Below are positions 26,457 through 38,620 of a stretch of 64,000 bases of DNA, one piece after another. Each line of letters starts with the position of its first letter. Within the stretch, counting starts at the first letter, position 1. The notes under the pieces are model-generated. The model saw only the letters and a program-made list of their open reading frames with translations, did no database searches and had not been told where the DNA came from. The stretch spans positions 5,456,001 to 5,520,000 of the forward strand of contig JAJNNQ010000006.1 of NCBI GenBank assembly GCA_027886175.1, in the 5' to 3' direction. Position numbers and translations under genes: made by a program. The DNA comes from Phylloscopus collybita (lineage: Eukaryota > Chordata > Aves > Passeriformes > Phylloscopidae).

Positions 26457-27328
26457 GAAATGCCATGGATATAGAAACATATAAACAATAGGCAACAATT
26501 CCCTTTGTGGTTTTTTTCCATACACAGTGACTTTTTTGAAGACCTATACATTTTGGTAAGTGAAATGCACTACAAAGGGGTGGGGAAACTGCATTTAGAC
26601 AATTGTTAATATTTCTCACTAACATTATGTAATTCTTGATTATAACAAAAAATATTCATGTGTATCTTCTGTGTATTTCAAAATCAGGCTACCCCAGTAT
26701 AAGTCACTAAATATATTCTTCTTTCTGTAACTGGAGAAACACTCAAAATAAAGAAGCCAGTGGCCCCTGTATTTCTACACTATTTTACCTGATTAGACTG
26801 TAATTGTAAAACAGGGGTGCAAATGTCTGTCAAACAAGACAAAAGATATGCAGACGTACAGAAATAGTAAAATGCAGTTATATAATTTAATATTAAGTGT
26901 TTCTGCGTAGGAAATCTACCCCTGATCTAATGATGTTAGATTGTCTTATTGGGAAGAAACAAATGTGCATGTTAAGGTTTACATCAGGCATTTGACCAAA
27001 TTAGGATGGGAATGCATATCTGATGTACACCTATGTCTCTCTACTGATTATAAAAGTCTTTGGCAACTGGTTCACCAATACTGTAGAGATCAGCCTACAG
27101 GCAGATTGATAACACTCTCTGTGGTCTTTTGTGTTGTAGTAAAAGGAAACAAAACAGGAGTCATCAAATATCCATTTTTTACACTTATATCCCTAAAAAT
27201 ATTTTATGGCTAATCCAGAAGATCTCATGATCTGCATCATGAAGCACTGTTTTGTTTTAATGTAAAGGAGATGCTGTAAAGCTGGTGCTGAGTAGCTCCA
27301 GTGAGCTCTATGCTATTAAGCACAATTT

Positions 27329-27350
27329 TTCTGCCAGTGTTCTGCCAGTG
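27329..27350 (+). repeat. Perfect tandem duplication of an 11-mer
   Basis: TTCTGCCAGTG occurs twice in direct succession without mismatch. It sits inside the possible conserved non-coding stretch at 27.2-27.5 kb. Confidence 0.85.
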
Positions 27351-30300
27351 TGCAGGAAATTGCACTCCTAATGAATTAATAGACGGACATGCTCTGTAGT
27401 TTCTTGAGCTAATATTTCAGACCCTGCCATATCTAATTCAATTTGGATAGTAATTAATAATAGCTTTCTGTAAAGTTAGCTCCTATTTTAATAATAGTCA
27501 CTTCTCCTAGAGATGGTTGATTTCTTCACAAATTGGTGTCCAATATTTTAAACAGATTTGTTGTGATACCTATGTATAAAAGTACATTATGAAACTACAG
27601 TACATTTAGTTCTAGATTCCACTCTTTTCTCAGGGCATATGTGATACACACATCCTTTCCAAGGGTGCTGTGTTCCTTTTCTTTTTCTTTAGGTTTCAAA
27701 TTTTTCATGTAAGGTGAATCCAAGGTAACTATACAATTGTCCTTGGGGATACAACTTGTAAGCAAAAATTTCAGTTAAAATTTTGTTAAGATCATAACGG
27801 AGTCACTGAGTGCTAAAACTTTGCCCAACTTGTGCCAAGTTAAATTTTAAGGTGCTACTTGAAATCTAAAGTCTGAGTACAGATTTTGATATTTCCAAGA
27901 CACTTTATGGTTTAAAAAACACAGCCCTAAAAGTTTTTAAATTGCATAATTTCAATCTGTAACTTTAAAATTTCCTATACTTAAAAATGTATATACTGCA
28001 AGAGATTCACAGTAATTGATCAAAAGAGAGTACTGCTAATACCATAACCACCAAAAAATTGTTTACTGTAGATGGTAAGGAATGAAAACAAATTTTAAGA
28101 GAGAAATCAAAGGAATTATTAAAAATAGTACTAAAGTTAAATTTTAAAATACAGCAGTACAGAGTACTCCAGTACTATACAAGCAAAACAAAGTGAAACT
28201 AGATAATGAAAATTATAAAAAAAAAGAAAGAAAGGAAAATAAATAATTATAAATTCACCTTTGCCTTAACATAAATGGCAGAGAAATACTGGAAAAATTC
28301 CATGCTTTCAACATAGCTGATAGAAAATTCGATATTGTCAGAAGAAATTAAAGAAATATAAGGGAGAAGAAAAGTAACCTGGTCATGCCAGCTGCAGTCA
28401 AAATTTTTGTAAGAAAAATTAGGTATAGGAGATGAATAAGTTTGACTGTTGACTATGCTGTCTATATGTGACACTTCTCTTCAGGCAACAATTGTCTGTA
28501 AAAATATGTGTGTGCATGTGTACACTTCTAAAAAAAAAAAAAAAAAAAGACAAAAAGAAAAAGAAAAAAGGCTTCCTGTATGAAAAAAGCAGTTATTTTT
28601 TATTATTATTTTTGAAAGATTAAACATGTCAGGAAAACCAGAAGCTAGTTCTGCTGGTAAGTGCTAGAGTTTCACTTTACTGAAATAGAGATGAAAAGAA
28701 TAATGCTAGTGGCTCATGGAGAGATGATATATTTTCTACTTAAAATATTTACTTCAGAGAAATTCACATTGACATGAATTTTAAATAAGTCCTGGGAAGC
28801 CAGTGCCTTCATAAAGTTGGGATTTTGTCTTCAGGTTCACATTCGGGTGAAAAAAAAATTCATATAAATAAAAAATACTTCATTTTGCCTCCATTCAATA
28901 AACCTGAGGAATTATTTTAAGGACAGCCTTAAAGGATACAGTTTGTGTCAGCATTTTAATAGAGTATATTTTTTTTCCCCCAAGACATTGCATTTTGAAT
29001 GTGTCCTCATGTCCTACACCACTCATAATCGAGATGGCAAAATCTCAGTGTGAATATTTATCATGAACAGATTTCCTTATTTCAGTACAGAGCTTTTCTT
29101 TCTTTTGTAGTGATATTCTCCATTTTCAGTCAAAGCTTTTAAACCAAGTCCATCATACAATTATAGGGATTTTTCTGCCACAGATTTTTCATCTACAGTC
29201 TCTGGATGAAGTTTTGTTTGATGTGCCCTGCTTTTTTACATTAATACTGTACTCTGTGGTGTTTAAAATTTTATTCTCCTCTAGTATTAGAACGACCTGA
29301 CTTCTGGTATGGTTCTTTGTGCCCACAAGTAGTATCAGTGAAACTCCCAAAAGGAGAGACTCCAGGCCTGCAAATAAATTAAAAAAACAAAAATGCTGTT
29401 ATTGTGTTAATTTTAAGGTGTCATTGTTTATGCTTTTTAAAAAGGAATAAGAACCATATGTGGACACATGTGGTATTTAATGAATAAATTAAATCTGAGT
29501 TGATTTATCTGTTCTACCTTTGTTTTCAAATTATTATTCAGCCCAGTAAGAGGATAGGGTGTGTGTTTCTTATTTGCAGTAAGTATTTGAGAAGTGAGCC
29601 TTAATTTAGAATAGCTTCATTTGCATTGAAATCTTATTATTGCTATTAAAAAAGTTTAAATAAACCAAGAGTGAGGGTTTGGCAACTGAAAATTATGAAT
29701 CTCCATGAATAATTTACATGGGTTTTGTTTATCCTAATTAAACCTCTCCTTTTTCTCTATTTTGTCCAATCATTACACAAATGCAAAGATTCAGAGACAA
29801 TGAAAACTAAAGGAGAGGATATGGGACAGATTTGTTGGATACGGTTTGGCAGGTAAGCAGAGTTCAAGGTTATCTTTTTAGCAAATGTTGCCACTCATCT
29901 GTGAATTAGTTTTGGGTACTCATCACAGATGGAAAGACTGCATTAGGACTGTGAGAAACAGTATCAGAGAGAACAGGGCAGAACATCTTTATGTATTCTG
30001 GGATTTGTATGGTGGGAGGACTGAGAGGAAATAGGGCAGAGAGTTACATCTGTACATACAATTTTCTTTTAAATTGGACTGGCATAATTTAGGCTATTCT
30101 GTAGCATACACATTACACCTTTATTTAGATTTCTTTGTTTTACAAGCAAAACAGTGAAGCAAATCAAAATTAATACTTAATTTCTTTTTGGATTAAATTT
30201 CAGAATATATATCATTGGCACATGAAGCAGCAAGATATGGATGTTTCTCCCTTTTTTTTGTTAAAATGCTTTGAAGAGAATGGAGGGCAGGTGAAACAAT

Positions 30301-30729
30301 CAACTGATTTCTAGGTATGCACTTCAGCTGCAAAGACCTGATCTCAAGTTTCCAATATGAAAAAAAAGTTGCCTTTTTTTTTAGAATCCCCCCTAAAAAT
30401 AAAAATTGACACGATGACTCAAAATTCAGTACCTCACATAATTAAAGTCTATATTCTATTTTTAGGTATTTACTTTTAAATTTCATGTTTTGTTAACATT
30501 TTTAAAGTATTAAAATGTATTTTTTGAACATTTCTGTGGTAAGTATGCCTGGACACTTGAATTTGTTTTTCTGTAGGAACAAAATCTAAAAAGTATCTTT
30601 TTAAAGTGGATTACAAGTTTATACAGAACAAATTGGGTGCAGCTACTTTTGAATGTCCAAAGCAAGTTTCTGGGGTATTTCCATTCCTCCTTTTATCTTC
30701 TGTCATAGATATCAGAATAAAAAAAAAAT

Positions 30730-30733
<4 letters not shown>

Positions 30734-30771
<38 letters not shown>
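30734..30771 (+). repeat. Pure A38 homopolymer in an A-rich patch
   Basis: Thirty-eight consecutive A bases follow an A-rich lead (30719-30733) and are followed by ACAAAACACC and a further A14 (30781-30794). An AATAAA lies just upstream (30716-30721), which would suit the tail of a retroposed transcript. The upstream DNA does not resemble any coding sequence I recognise. Confidence 0.9.
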
Positions 30772-30772
<1 letters not shown>

Positions 30773-32929
30773 AAAACACCAAAAAAAAAAAAAACCAAGA
30801 GGACCCAGTGCCTTATAAGTCTAAACACAAATGAGAGAAGTGAAGTCTAAAACAATTCTTCCAATTTCAATTTTCCCTCTGGCTTTTTTCTTGCTACTCC
30901 AGGAATATTTAAAAGAAATAGAATGCTTTTAATGGACTGTCAGAAGTATTGTTTTCATTAACAAAAGGAAACTCAATCAACTTCTCTGCCAAACCTCTCT
31001 GTCTCTTCTTTGATGGGCATGATAAATGGTGCCAAGCATTGTCAGATTTTGCTAAATTAAATTAAAATTATAGGTGTTCAAACTCTTTTAGGACTAAGCC
31101 TAATGTAATTTTGATCATATTTCTTCCTGAGAGAAAAATAATAGTAAAAACTAAGCAAGAAACACAATAAAAGTTTAGATATAAATTAATGGAAACATTC
31201 TATCATTAAATTTGCTTTCCAAGACAGTGACACAGATTGACTGAATCCAAAACATGTCTATTTATACATGACTGCCAGCACTAGTAAGAAAAAGATTAAA
31301 AATGGTAACTCACAATAGCACTACAGAAACAAATTTTTAAAAAGTGACATGAAAGAAAAATGTGTATAGTGAATGCTTTAAAATACCCCAAAGTTTATCA
31401 GGCTTTTAATCAGTCATGTTTAAACAGTAATATTCTGTCTGGGATTACTATCAATCCCAGTAAAAAAGGAGAAAATGCAAAGCTTTTTTTTAGAGGACAA
31501 GAGTTTGTATCTGTAAATACTAGAGTTAAACTGCAGTAAAAGTTCCATTTGTGCTAGAAATAGTTGAACTAGTTGAAACATTCAACTTGTTTTATACTGT
31601 AATGTGCAGAAAGGTACATTCTGCTGAATCTTTCAAATCAATGAATTTTTTCTTCATGAAGCCAAAAGTTAAAGCCCCTGGGTTCAATATATTCACTCCT
31701 GGGACTCTCTAAATTTTGAATTCTGTCCTGCTGCCCCACTTCACTTTTAAAAAAGTAAACATCCTTAAAGGTTTCAGTGTGGGTGTTGTATTACCTGAAT
31801 TTGCAGGCAGTATAATCCAGATTGTAAAAAAACCAAACCACTGTCACTGCAGAAGTGGTATTTTCTCATAAAAGTTCCAATGACAGGAATGCAAGTTTCA
31901 AAAAATGATTTTGCATGGTTGCTGTTCTTGGCCATGAGGAAAAAGTGTGGGCCAAGTGGCTCATCCTGAAAGTGGCACATTATACCAAACAAAGCACTAA
32001 CACAATGTGCAGGATTATATTTTCCTTAGAACTGAAGGTTGGAAGCAGCTTTATAATAAGTCTTCTGGAAGTATGATTTACCACTGTTATATTTATTGCT
32101 GGTGGTCATGTGGGCCAGCACTGGATAATATTGAAGACATTTATGAAATATTCTTTACCTTTCTGGCTCTATTTTATGCCAGTAGTTCAGACAATTTACA
32201 ACTGCTGTTCTGTGTAGAACTGCACCGTGAAATGGAGCTTATTGCTAGAGCTCCAGGTCTCATGTCTCCTCCTACATAGTATGTATCTTTTTAATTTGCA
32301 GTGGTGCTGACACACTATGCTTGATTAGGGACTAGTGTTGAAGATAACTCTGTAGGATAAAATGCTGGCTCTCTTAGTCATGTTGTTATATAAATTCTGC
32401 CATGTGTACATGCCAACAGAGAACTTGAGAGATGTAAAATGTAGCTTGACACAAGTAGAAATACCTCTGTTTTAGTGAGTTCCACAAGAAAATACTCTTT
32501 GGAGACTTTGACCCATGGCAGTCATGAAAGTAATATAGCAGGATGATAAGGGGGTGTTATGTATCCTGTTACTGATTATGGAACAAATCATTCTTTTGTT
32601 TTATGCTAGGACTAAGGCCCTTGTAGTAAAGAGAGCAGCACCACAGCTGGACTAAAATGCAGGTTTTTCAGCGTCTGCTCTTGTGAAGTGAACTAAGACA
32701 TTTTGAGAACTAGGGAGGCGGGTTTAGGACTAAAAGAGGTGTGTATTTTAACACAGATATAGTATAGATTATTCTACAGCCTGCTTTTTAGAGACAGAAG
32801 AGATCAATTATAGCTAAATTGAGATGTGATAGAAGGAGATTTAGTGATATAAGGAAGCTTAAATTAATCCCTCCTAAGGTAATATCGACAAATGTTACTC
32901 GCTGGTGTCATCAGTCTAGTGCTTTCAGC

Positions 32930-33665
32930 AGTCTGTGACATGGGCAGCAGTACTGCCTCCTGTGACAAGGAGGGAAACACTTTATCAGCAACCAAAACCA
33001 GTTCACTGGATTGTCAGAACCCTGAAAAAAAGCCTCCCTGATAATAAAACCCTAAATGCAGCTTTAAGGATTGAATTTTTGCTGTCTCATCAGATTGTCC
33101 TTGGGCTCATCACTCTGCTTTCACTCCAGGCCAACCAGTGGCCAGCCAATGCTCAACATCTCCCAGTGAGTCTCTCCTTGGAGACAGGGCACAGGATAGA
33201 GCAGGTGAAGGCTGAGCCCACCTAGACCCACAGCCATGCCTAGGGAACTGCTGGGTAGCCCAAACAGTGACAGAATCAGCCCTCTTGGCTTCTACCAGCA
33301 CTCTTGCTGCAAGCCCTGCACACCCTGCAAGCCCCTTGCCCAGGGCATGTTTGTCCTCTTAGCACTACACCTTGGCAGCCCCTGCCCTGCAGAGTTCCAT
33401 TCCCTCATCCTCCAGTCCCTTTCTTTGGACTTGGAGGTAGCCAGTGAGAAGCAGAAAGGCAGGAGCACCTTTTATATTCCTCTTCCCTCTTCTCTACTGG
33501 CCCAGGTTGGCTGTGGAGGAGATGAAAAAGACAGCTGCAGATCCCCAGTGGGCTGTCCCCACACACCTGTGGGACAGGTGGCAGCAGCTGGAAAACCCAG
33601 TCCTCCCCAACGAGTTCCTTCATCATCTGTGACTCTGCCCAGATATCTCTATCTGAGACCTAACA
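32930..33665. other. GC-rich block, possible decayed LTR
   Basis: This block of about 700 bases is clearly richer in G and C than its AT-rich neighbours and is free of recognisable CR1. On the minus strand it contains a TATA-box-like GGAATATAAAAGGT (around 33468-33481), with GC-rich sequence on both sides, which is what an old LTR promoter could look like. Open frames here (up to 144 codons on the plus strand) are rich in proline, serine and cysteine and match no family I know. I could not find TG..CA ends with flanking duplications. It might instead be an unclassified repeat or a regulatory region. Confidence 0.35.
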
Positions 33666-35732
33666 CTTAGAAAACTAAAACAAAACTTCTGTTTTTCCAG
33701 AGGGAAATGAAATAATGCAAGCTGCGTATGCTATTCTATGTGAAGGAGCATTCTGCTTTTCACATAGACCGTGATTGAAGACTTGTTCTTATACTGCTGT
33801 GGTTCAGTTCCTTATGTGATCTTCAAAGGCAAAACCTAAAGTCCCCCCCCAGCCCTCTAAATTCAATGCGATTCTGCATCCTTTGATGGTACTCCACATA
33901 AAGCACTTTGAATATCTGGGACTTTAATTTGGTGTGATCCTGATCAGAATCATACTAGAGCAAACCAAAGGTCTGTGTAGTCCCCTGCAGTGGCTGAAGC
34001 CTTCATGGCTCTCAGTGGATTTCTCTTCTACTTGAAGTCTTCCCTTGAACCCACTCACTGTCTAGATAACCTGGCAGGATGTCACTGAAATCTCTCTGTC
34101 TGCTGAATAAACGGCACCTTAATGAGACTGGGTACTTTTTGAGAGAGGAGACAGAGGGAAAATGCAAAAGCTCTACATGGTGGAACATCAGATGTTGCCC
34201 GGAAAACATCTGAAAATGCATAAATGGAAGTTGTTAGTACAGCTTTGGGTTGGATTGAAGGAAGGGACCAATGGACCTGCTGGCCACAGACTTGAGAGAG
34301 ATCTAAAATTAGAAAAATCCTGTTAAGTACTAAACTCAGAGGGCTTTGGGCAGAACCTGACAGACTTCAACAGCTAAAACAGCACTTTCTCAAAGGCAAC
34401 AATAAAGCTCATATGCTGCTAGCTTACAACCTCATTCAGAGAAAGAAATAATTAAAAACTATCTATTTTACCAATTAAGAACTGTATTGGAGCTATGAAA
34501 TATGAACCAAAAGAAATTTGTGAGTTCCTTGAAGGTTTCTTTTAACACCTTTATACTTGCAAGAAACAGGTCTCTGGAGATAAAAGGTCAGATTGTGAAG
34601 GCTAATATGTCTGGTTACTCAGCAGAATAAAAGGCCAGATTGGACTGTCCTTTTGAAGCAAAGGAAATTCAAAAGTGATTTAAAAAATATGCCAGCAGAA
34701 AAAACTTCAGGACTTTTCCAATTCACTTCCAATTCTTTTTATATTTTCACGAAATACTCAGTAACACAGATACTTTGGAGGACAAATTTGCCTTTCCATT
34801 ATGATGGAGGCAAATTTTGCACATTCCTATAATTCATAAGCACATTATAAAATGTAGATATGGATCCACTTTTCTGTTTGTCTAGCAGAGTATTTTCCAT
34901 TACTACAGACGCAAGAAATATAAATTGAGTTTCTGCATAGATGTTTGTTGAGACGTGCTTCAAATTTGGTAAATGCAGTGAATTAGATAAAAGCGGTGAA
35001 TTAGAAGAATGAGGGTAGAAAGGAAACTGGATAATGCATGGCTAAGCTCGGTTTGAAGGTGGGTTTAATTTTTTTATTTGGAGAGACTGAAATTACGGAT
35101 TGAAATAAATAAAGAACTGAATTTATTGCTTTTGAACAGTACCTTGGTTCATAAAGAAATACATTACGTCGATCTTGAACTCAAAGAAGCACCAAAACTG
35201 TGCCAACAAAGCTCCCATAGAGAAAGGCTTTGCCTTAGCAGTCAAGTTCAAGCAGACTGCAGACTGAAGAGGTGTGAGCTTGCATGGTGGGCACCCACCT
35301 ATCAGCTGTTTGACGTCTGACAGAGCCATTTGATGGAAGCTGTGCTTACTCATCTTGCTCTTTTTTCCTGCCTCCTAAATTCTGCCTTAAGATCTTGCTG
35401 CTTGTCTTCAACAGACTTTTGACTACATTGGGGTTTTGCCAGGGATACTGGATTTTCCAGATTCTGGATCAGATTTGCCTGATCAGGGTATACGGATCTA
35501 GATCCAACCCCTGACTGTCACTGAACCTCAGCAGTTAGATATGATTGCTCACATCTAGACATACATAGACACTCAGACCTTACACATGCCATGACTGACC
35601 CTGCATTTGAGATATGTGGCAGAACTATTTCACTGGGATTGGAATGTTACTAGTGTAATGTTTAAATACTTCCACAACACGCTCATGGTAAGACCAGTTC
35701 TAACTTTGTTTATAGGGCAGCAATATTACAAT

Positions 35733-36247
35733 GGAATCACAGAATAACACAGAATAGCTGAGGCTGGAAGGGACCTCTGGAGACCAGCTAGTCCAGCCCC
35801 TATACTCAAGCAGGGCCACTTAGAGGAGACTCCCTAGGACTATGTCAAGGTGGCTTTTGACTGTCTCCAAGGAGAATCTGCAACCTCCCCAGAATATCTG
35901 TGCTAGTGAACAATCAATGTCACAGTGAAAAAAAAAAAAAAAAAAAAAAAAGTGTTTCCTGGCGTTCTGACAGAACTTCCAGTGTTTCAGTTTCATGCCT
36001 CTTGCCTCTGGTCCTGTCATGGGAAAAGAGCCTCCTTCTGTCCTCCTTACAGACTGCCCTCATGTATCCGTATACATTGATAAGATTCCCCTGAGCCTCC
36101 TTTAAGCTAAACAGTCCCAGCTTCCTCAATCTTTTATCATAAGACTGAAACTCCAGTCCTTTAATCATTCTTGTCACTCTCTGCTGGATTTTCTCCAGTA
36201 TGTCCATGTCTTTCTTGTACTGGGAAGCCTAGAATGAAGAACAGTAT
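35733..36247 (-). mobile_element. CR1 LINE fragment, ORF2 C-terminus to 3' end
   Basis: On the minus strand, the frame from 36207 reads MDILEKIQQRVTRMIKGLE and KRLRKLGLFSL, then DRTRGKRHETE. This is the C-terminal part of CR1 ORF2 downstream of the reverse-transcriptase core. The reading then moves to another frame (GPEARGMKLKHWKFCQNARK, to a stop near 35820), and the CR1 3' tail ends at 35733 with the complement of the TTCTGTGATTC repeat. A pure A24 run (35928-35951; T on the coding strand) sits where related copies encode paired phenylalanines, so homopolymer expansion has lengthened that point. The frameshift makes the copy dead. The 5' end directly abuts the next CR1. Confidence 0.93.
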
Positions 36248-36252
36248 CACAG

Positions 36253-37060
36253 AGAATCATAGAATCACAGAATATCCTGAGTTGGAAGGGACTTAAAATT
36301 ATCAAGTCCAGCTCATGCTCTTGCACAGGATAATCCCAAAAATCATGCCATGTGCCTGAGAGCATTGCCTAAATGCTTCTTAAACTCTGTCTGTCTTGGT
36401 GTTGTGACCACTTCCCATGAGAGCCTTTCCAGAGCCCAACTGCCCTCTGGGTATAGAACCTTTTTCTAATACCCAACCTAAACCTCCCTTGACACAGCTT
36501 CCTTCCATTCCCTCAGGTCCTGTCACTGTCCCCACAGAGCAGAGAACAGTGCCTGCCCCTCCTCTTCCCCTCACAAGGAAGTTGTAACTGCAAGGAGGTC
36601 TCCCCTTCAGTCCACAGTTTCCTCTTCTCCAGGCTGAACAGACCAAGTGAGGTTAGCCATAGTTTGTCCTTAAAACCTTCATTCAGACTCTCAGCTGTGT
36701 CCCAACCAGGGCTGAACAGGGGAAAAGGATCACCTCCCTCCTCCTGCTGGCAATGCTCCTTTTATGCAACCCAGAATACTGGCACCCTTCATTACTGCAA
36801 GATCATGCTGCTGGGTCATGTTCAACATGGTGTTCCCCAGGACCCAGAGGTCCTGTTCTGCAAAACAGCTTTCCAAATATGCAGCCACCAGCATATATTG
36901 GTGCCTGGGGTTGTTCCTCCCCAGGTGCACGATGTTGCTCTTTCCTCTGTTGAGCACCTTATGGGAAAGAGTATGGATAACCTGGGAGTGGAATTCTTTC
37001 ACCAGCATCCTCTCTGCAGGCCTGTAATGTGATATTTGACAACAGATGACCCCATGGCAC
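36253..37060 (-). mobile_element. CR1 LINE fragment, second in cluster
   Basis: The 3' end is marked by AGAATCATAGAATCACAGAATATCC and TTGGAAGGGACTT on the plus strand. Reading on the minus strand, the upstream part gives VHLGRNNPRHQY, then LESCFAEQDLWVLGN and ILGCIKGALP. These match the part of CR1 ORF2 that follows the catalytic reverse-transcriptase motifs. Downstream segments shift frame (SAWRRGNCGLKGRPP and others), so no protein can be made. It differs in sequence from its neighbours at 35.7 and 37.8 kb, which indicates another CR1 subfamily and a separate insertion. Its 3' end touches the 5' truncation point of the neighbouring copy, so it probably inserted into, or right beside, that element. 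Confidence 0.92.
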
Positions 37061-37770
37061 ATTATATATTGCTATATAATCTTTATATATTTGTGTTGGC
37101 CACTTCAAAATTATCTTAGAAAATGAATCTTACTTGATTGTTATACAAGCTTAAAATACCATATTAGATTGGCAAAGATTGGGAGATTTACTGTGTTTGC
37201 TCTAAAGAAAGCATGTCTTTCATACCTTTAAAAAATAATTTATTACTGTTTAGAGTTCTGCACTGATTGCTCTTTAAATACTTCTAACCTTAACAAAAAT
37301 ATCTCTGGTGTAATCCTAATAAATGTTTTATCAACTTGTGAACTTGATAGAACAGATGACTTTGAGGACTGATGTGCATAAAATTCAACTAGTGAAAAAT
37401 TATCTGTAACACAAAAAGAAACACATTACTTTGGGGGAAACTTGTCAAAATTTGTTTGCTTTGCAAGAGGTAAAAGCTCTTATCCAAATAAAACTACTTA
37501 AAAGAAGGGAATTTTAACACAGAAATTTACCTACATTTTATTTTGTATACTCTTCACATTCATTTTCTGGAAGTTCTATCCAAGGATATTGAGGTTTATA
37601 TAATTTCCAGTAATATCATAGGAGAGCAATCTTCATCAGATGTTTTCTCCTCCAGAGAACTGGTCTTATGACGAGTCTGCAAAGAGAAATTTCTTCCTTC
37701 TTGTCTCCCTAAAGCACATTTCTTTCTATGGCATTCCTTTCTATGCAGTAGTGATGGAAAAATATTTGGA

Positions 37771-38620
37771 AATCACAGAATTATAAAACAATTCAGGTTT
37801 GAAAATTTTGCAAGAGACAGTTTCCAACAGCTTTTCCAGTCACGTTTGCAGTGCTCAATAGACCTCACACTGAAGAATATTATCCAGCTTATCCAGCCAG
37901 AATTCCCTTTGCTGCAGACTGTGACCATCGCCTCTTGTCCTTTACTGTGCTCTTCTGCTTCTCTCTAACTGCCCTTTTAGAAACTAAAGCAGCAATTGGA
38001 TTCATACTTAACATTCATTTCTCCAGGCTAAGCAAACAAATTTCCTGTGGCTCTTTCTGTATACTTTCAACTAAGTGTTCTGCACCCCTTAGTCACTAGG
38101 TGACCTAGGCAGGCATCTCAGTAACTCTGGAATGGATCCTTTCCAGTTTTATAACAAGGAGCTCAAAGCTGGACGAAATGCTCCAAAACCTCAGAAGGCT
38201 GGAGTACAAGGAAGCAAGGCCTTCCCTTGATTTGCTGGCTATCCTCTTACTAATGCATCCCAGTATGTGGCTGTCCTTCATCTCCAGACGCCTTGCTGCT
38301 GATTTTTGTTCTTGTTCACAAAGACTGCACCTCCTCCACAAATGCTATTCCACAGAGCTGCTGCCTGTCCACTCAGGCCCAGGGTACATGGGCTTACTCC
38401 ATCCCAGGAGAAGGACTTTATTTCACTTTTCCCAAGTGTGCCAAGGTTCCTGCTTGCTCGTTCCTCCAGGCTGTGGAGGTATCACTGTCCTGCCCTCCAG
38501 AGTTTCAACTGCTTCATCTTGTCTGGTGTCACCTGAAAAGCAGACATGCTTTCTGCCCCATTGCCCAAGCCATTGATGAAGACATTAAACAATGCTGAGG
38601 GGTTCACTAGTGGCTCAGCT
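37771..38620 (-). mobile_element. CR1 LINE fragment, third in cluster
   Basis: The 3' end is seen as AATCACAGAATTATAAAACA followed by TTCAGGTTTGAAA on the plus strand, a decayed CR1 terminus. On the minus strand, 38341 downward gives HILGCISKRIASKSREGL and LYSSLLRFWS, a CR1 ORF2 segment. Further 5' (about 38540-38610), GCCATTGATGAAGACATTAA on the plus strand is the complement of the CR1 region after the FADD catalytic motif, encoding a LFNVFINGL-like stretch. Many substitutions and indels make it look older than the 63.5-kb copy. Similar segments of the 36.2-kb copy overlap it in content, so the two are separate insertions and not one split element. Confidence 0.88.

Larger units (their letters stand above)
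26464..35732. other. Unannotated stretch with poly-A runs and a GC-rich block
   Basis: No gene is visible. The region contains an A19 run (28530-28548), an A38 run and the GC-rich block listed separately. The segment at about 27200-27520 has an ordered, motif-rich look (TAATGAATTAATAG, TAGTAATTAATAATAG) that suggests a conserved non-coding element, but that needs an alignment to prove. Confidence 0.5.

Noticed and set aside
29834..29860. TGTTGGATACGGTTTGGCAGG resembles the start of the family A LTR
   Set aside because: The following sequence does not match the LTR, so the likeness is limited to about 20 bases.
30716..30771. AATAAA followed by a long A-run as the tail of a processed pseudogene
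   Set aside because: The DNA upstream shows no coding similarity or known element, and no flanking duplication was found. AATAAA is common in AT-rich DNA.
33236..33670. 144-codon open frame on the plus strand
   Set aside because: Its composition is low in information, no domain is recognisable, and it sits in a GC-rich block where stop codons are rarer by chance.
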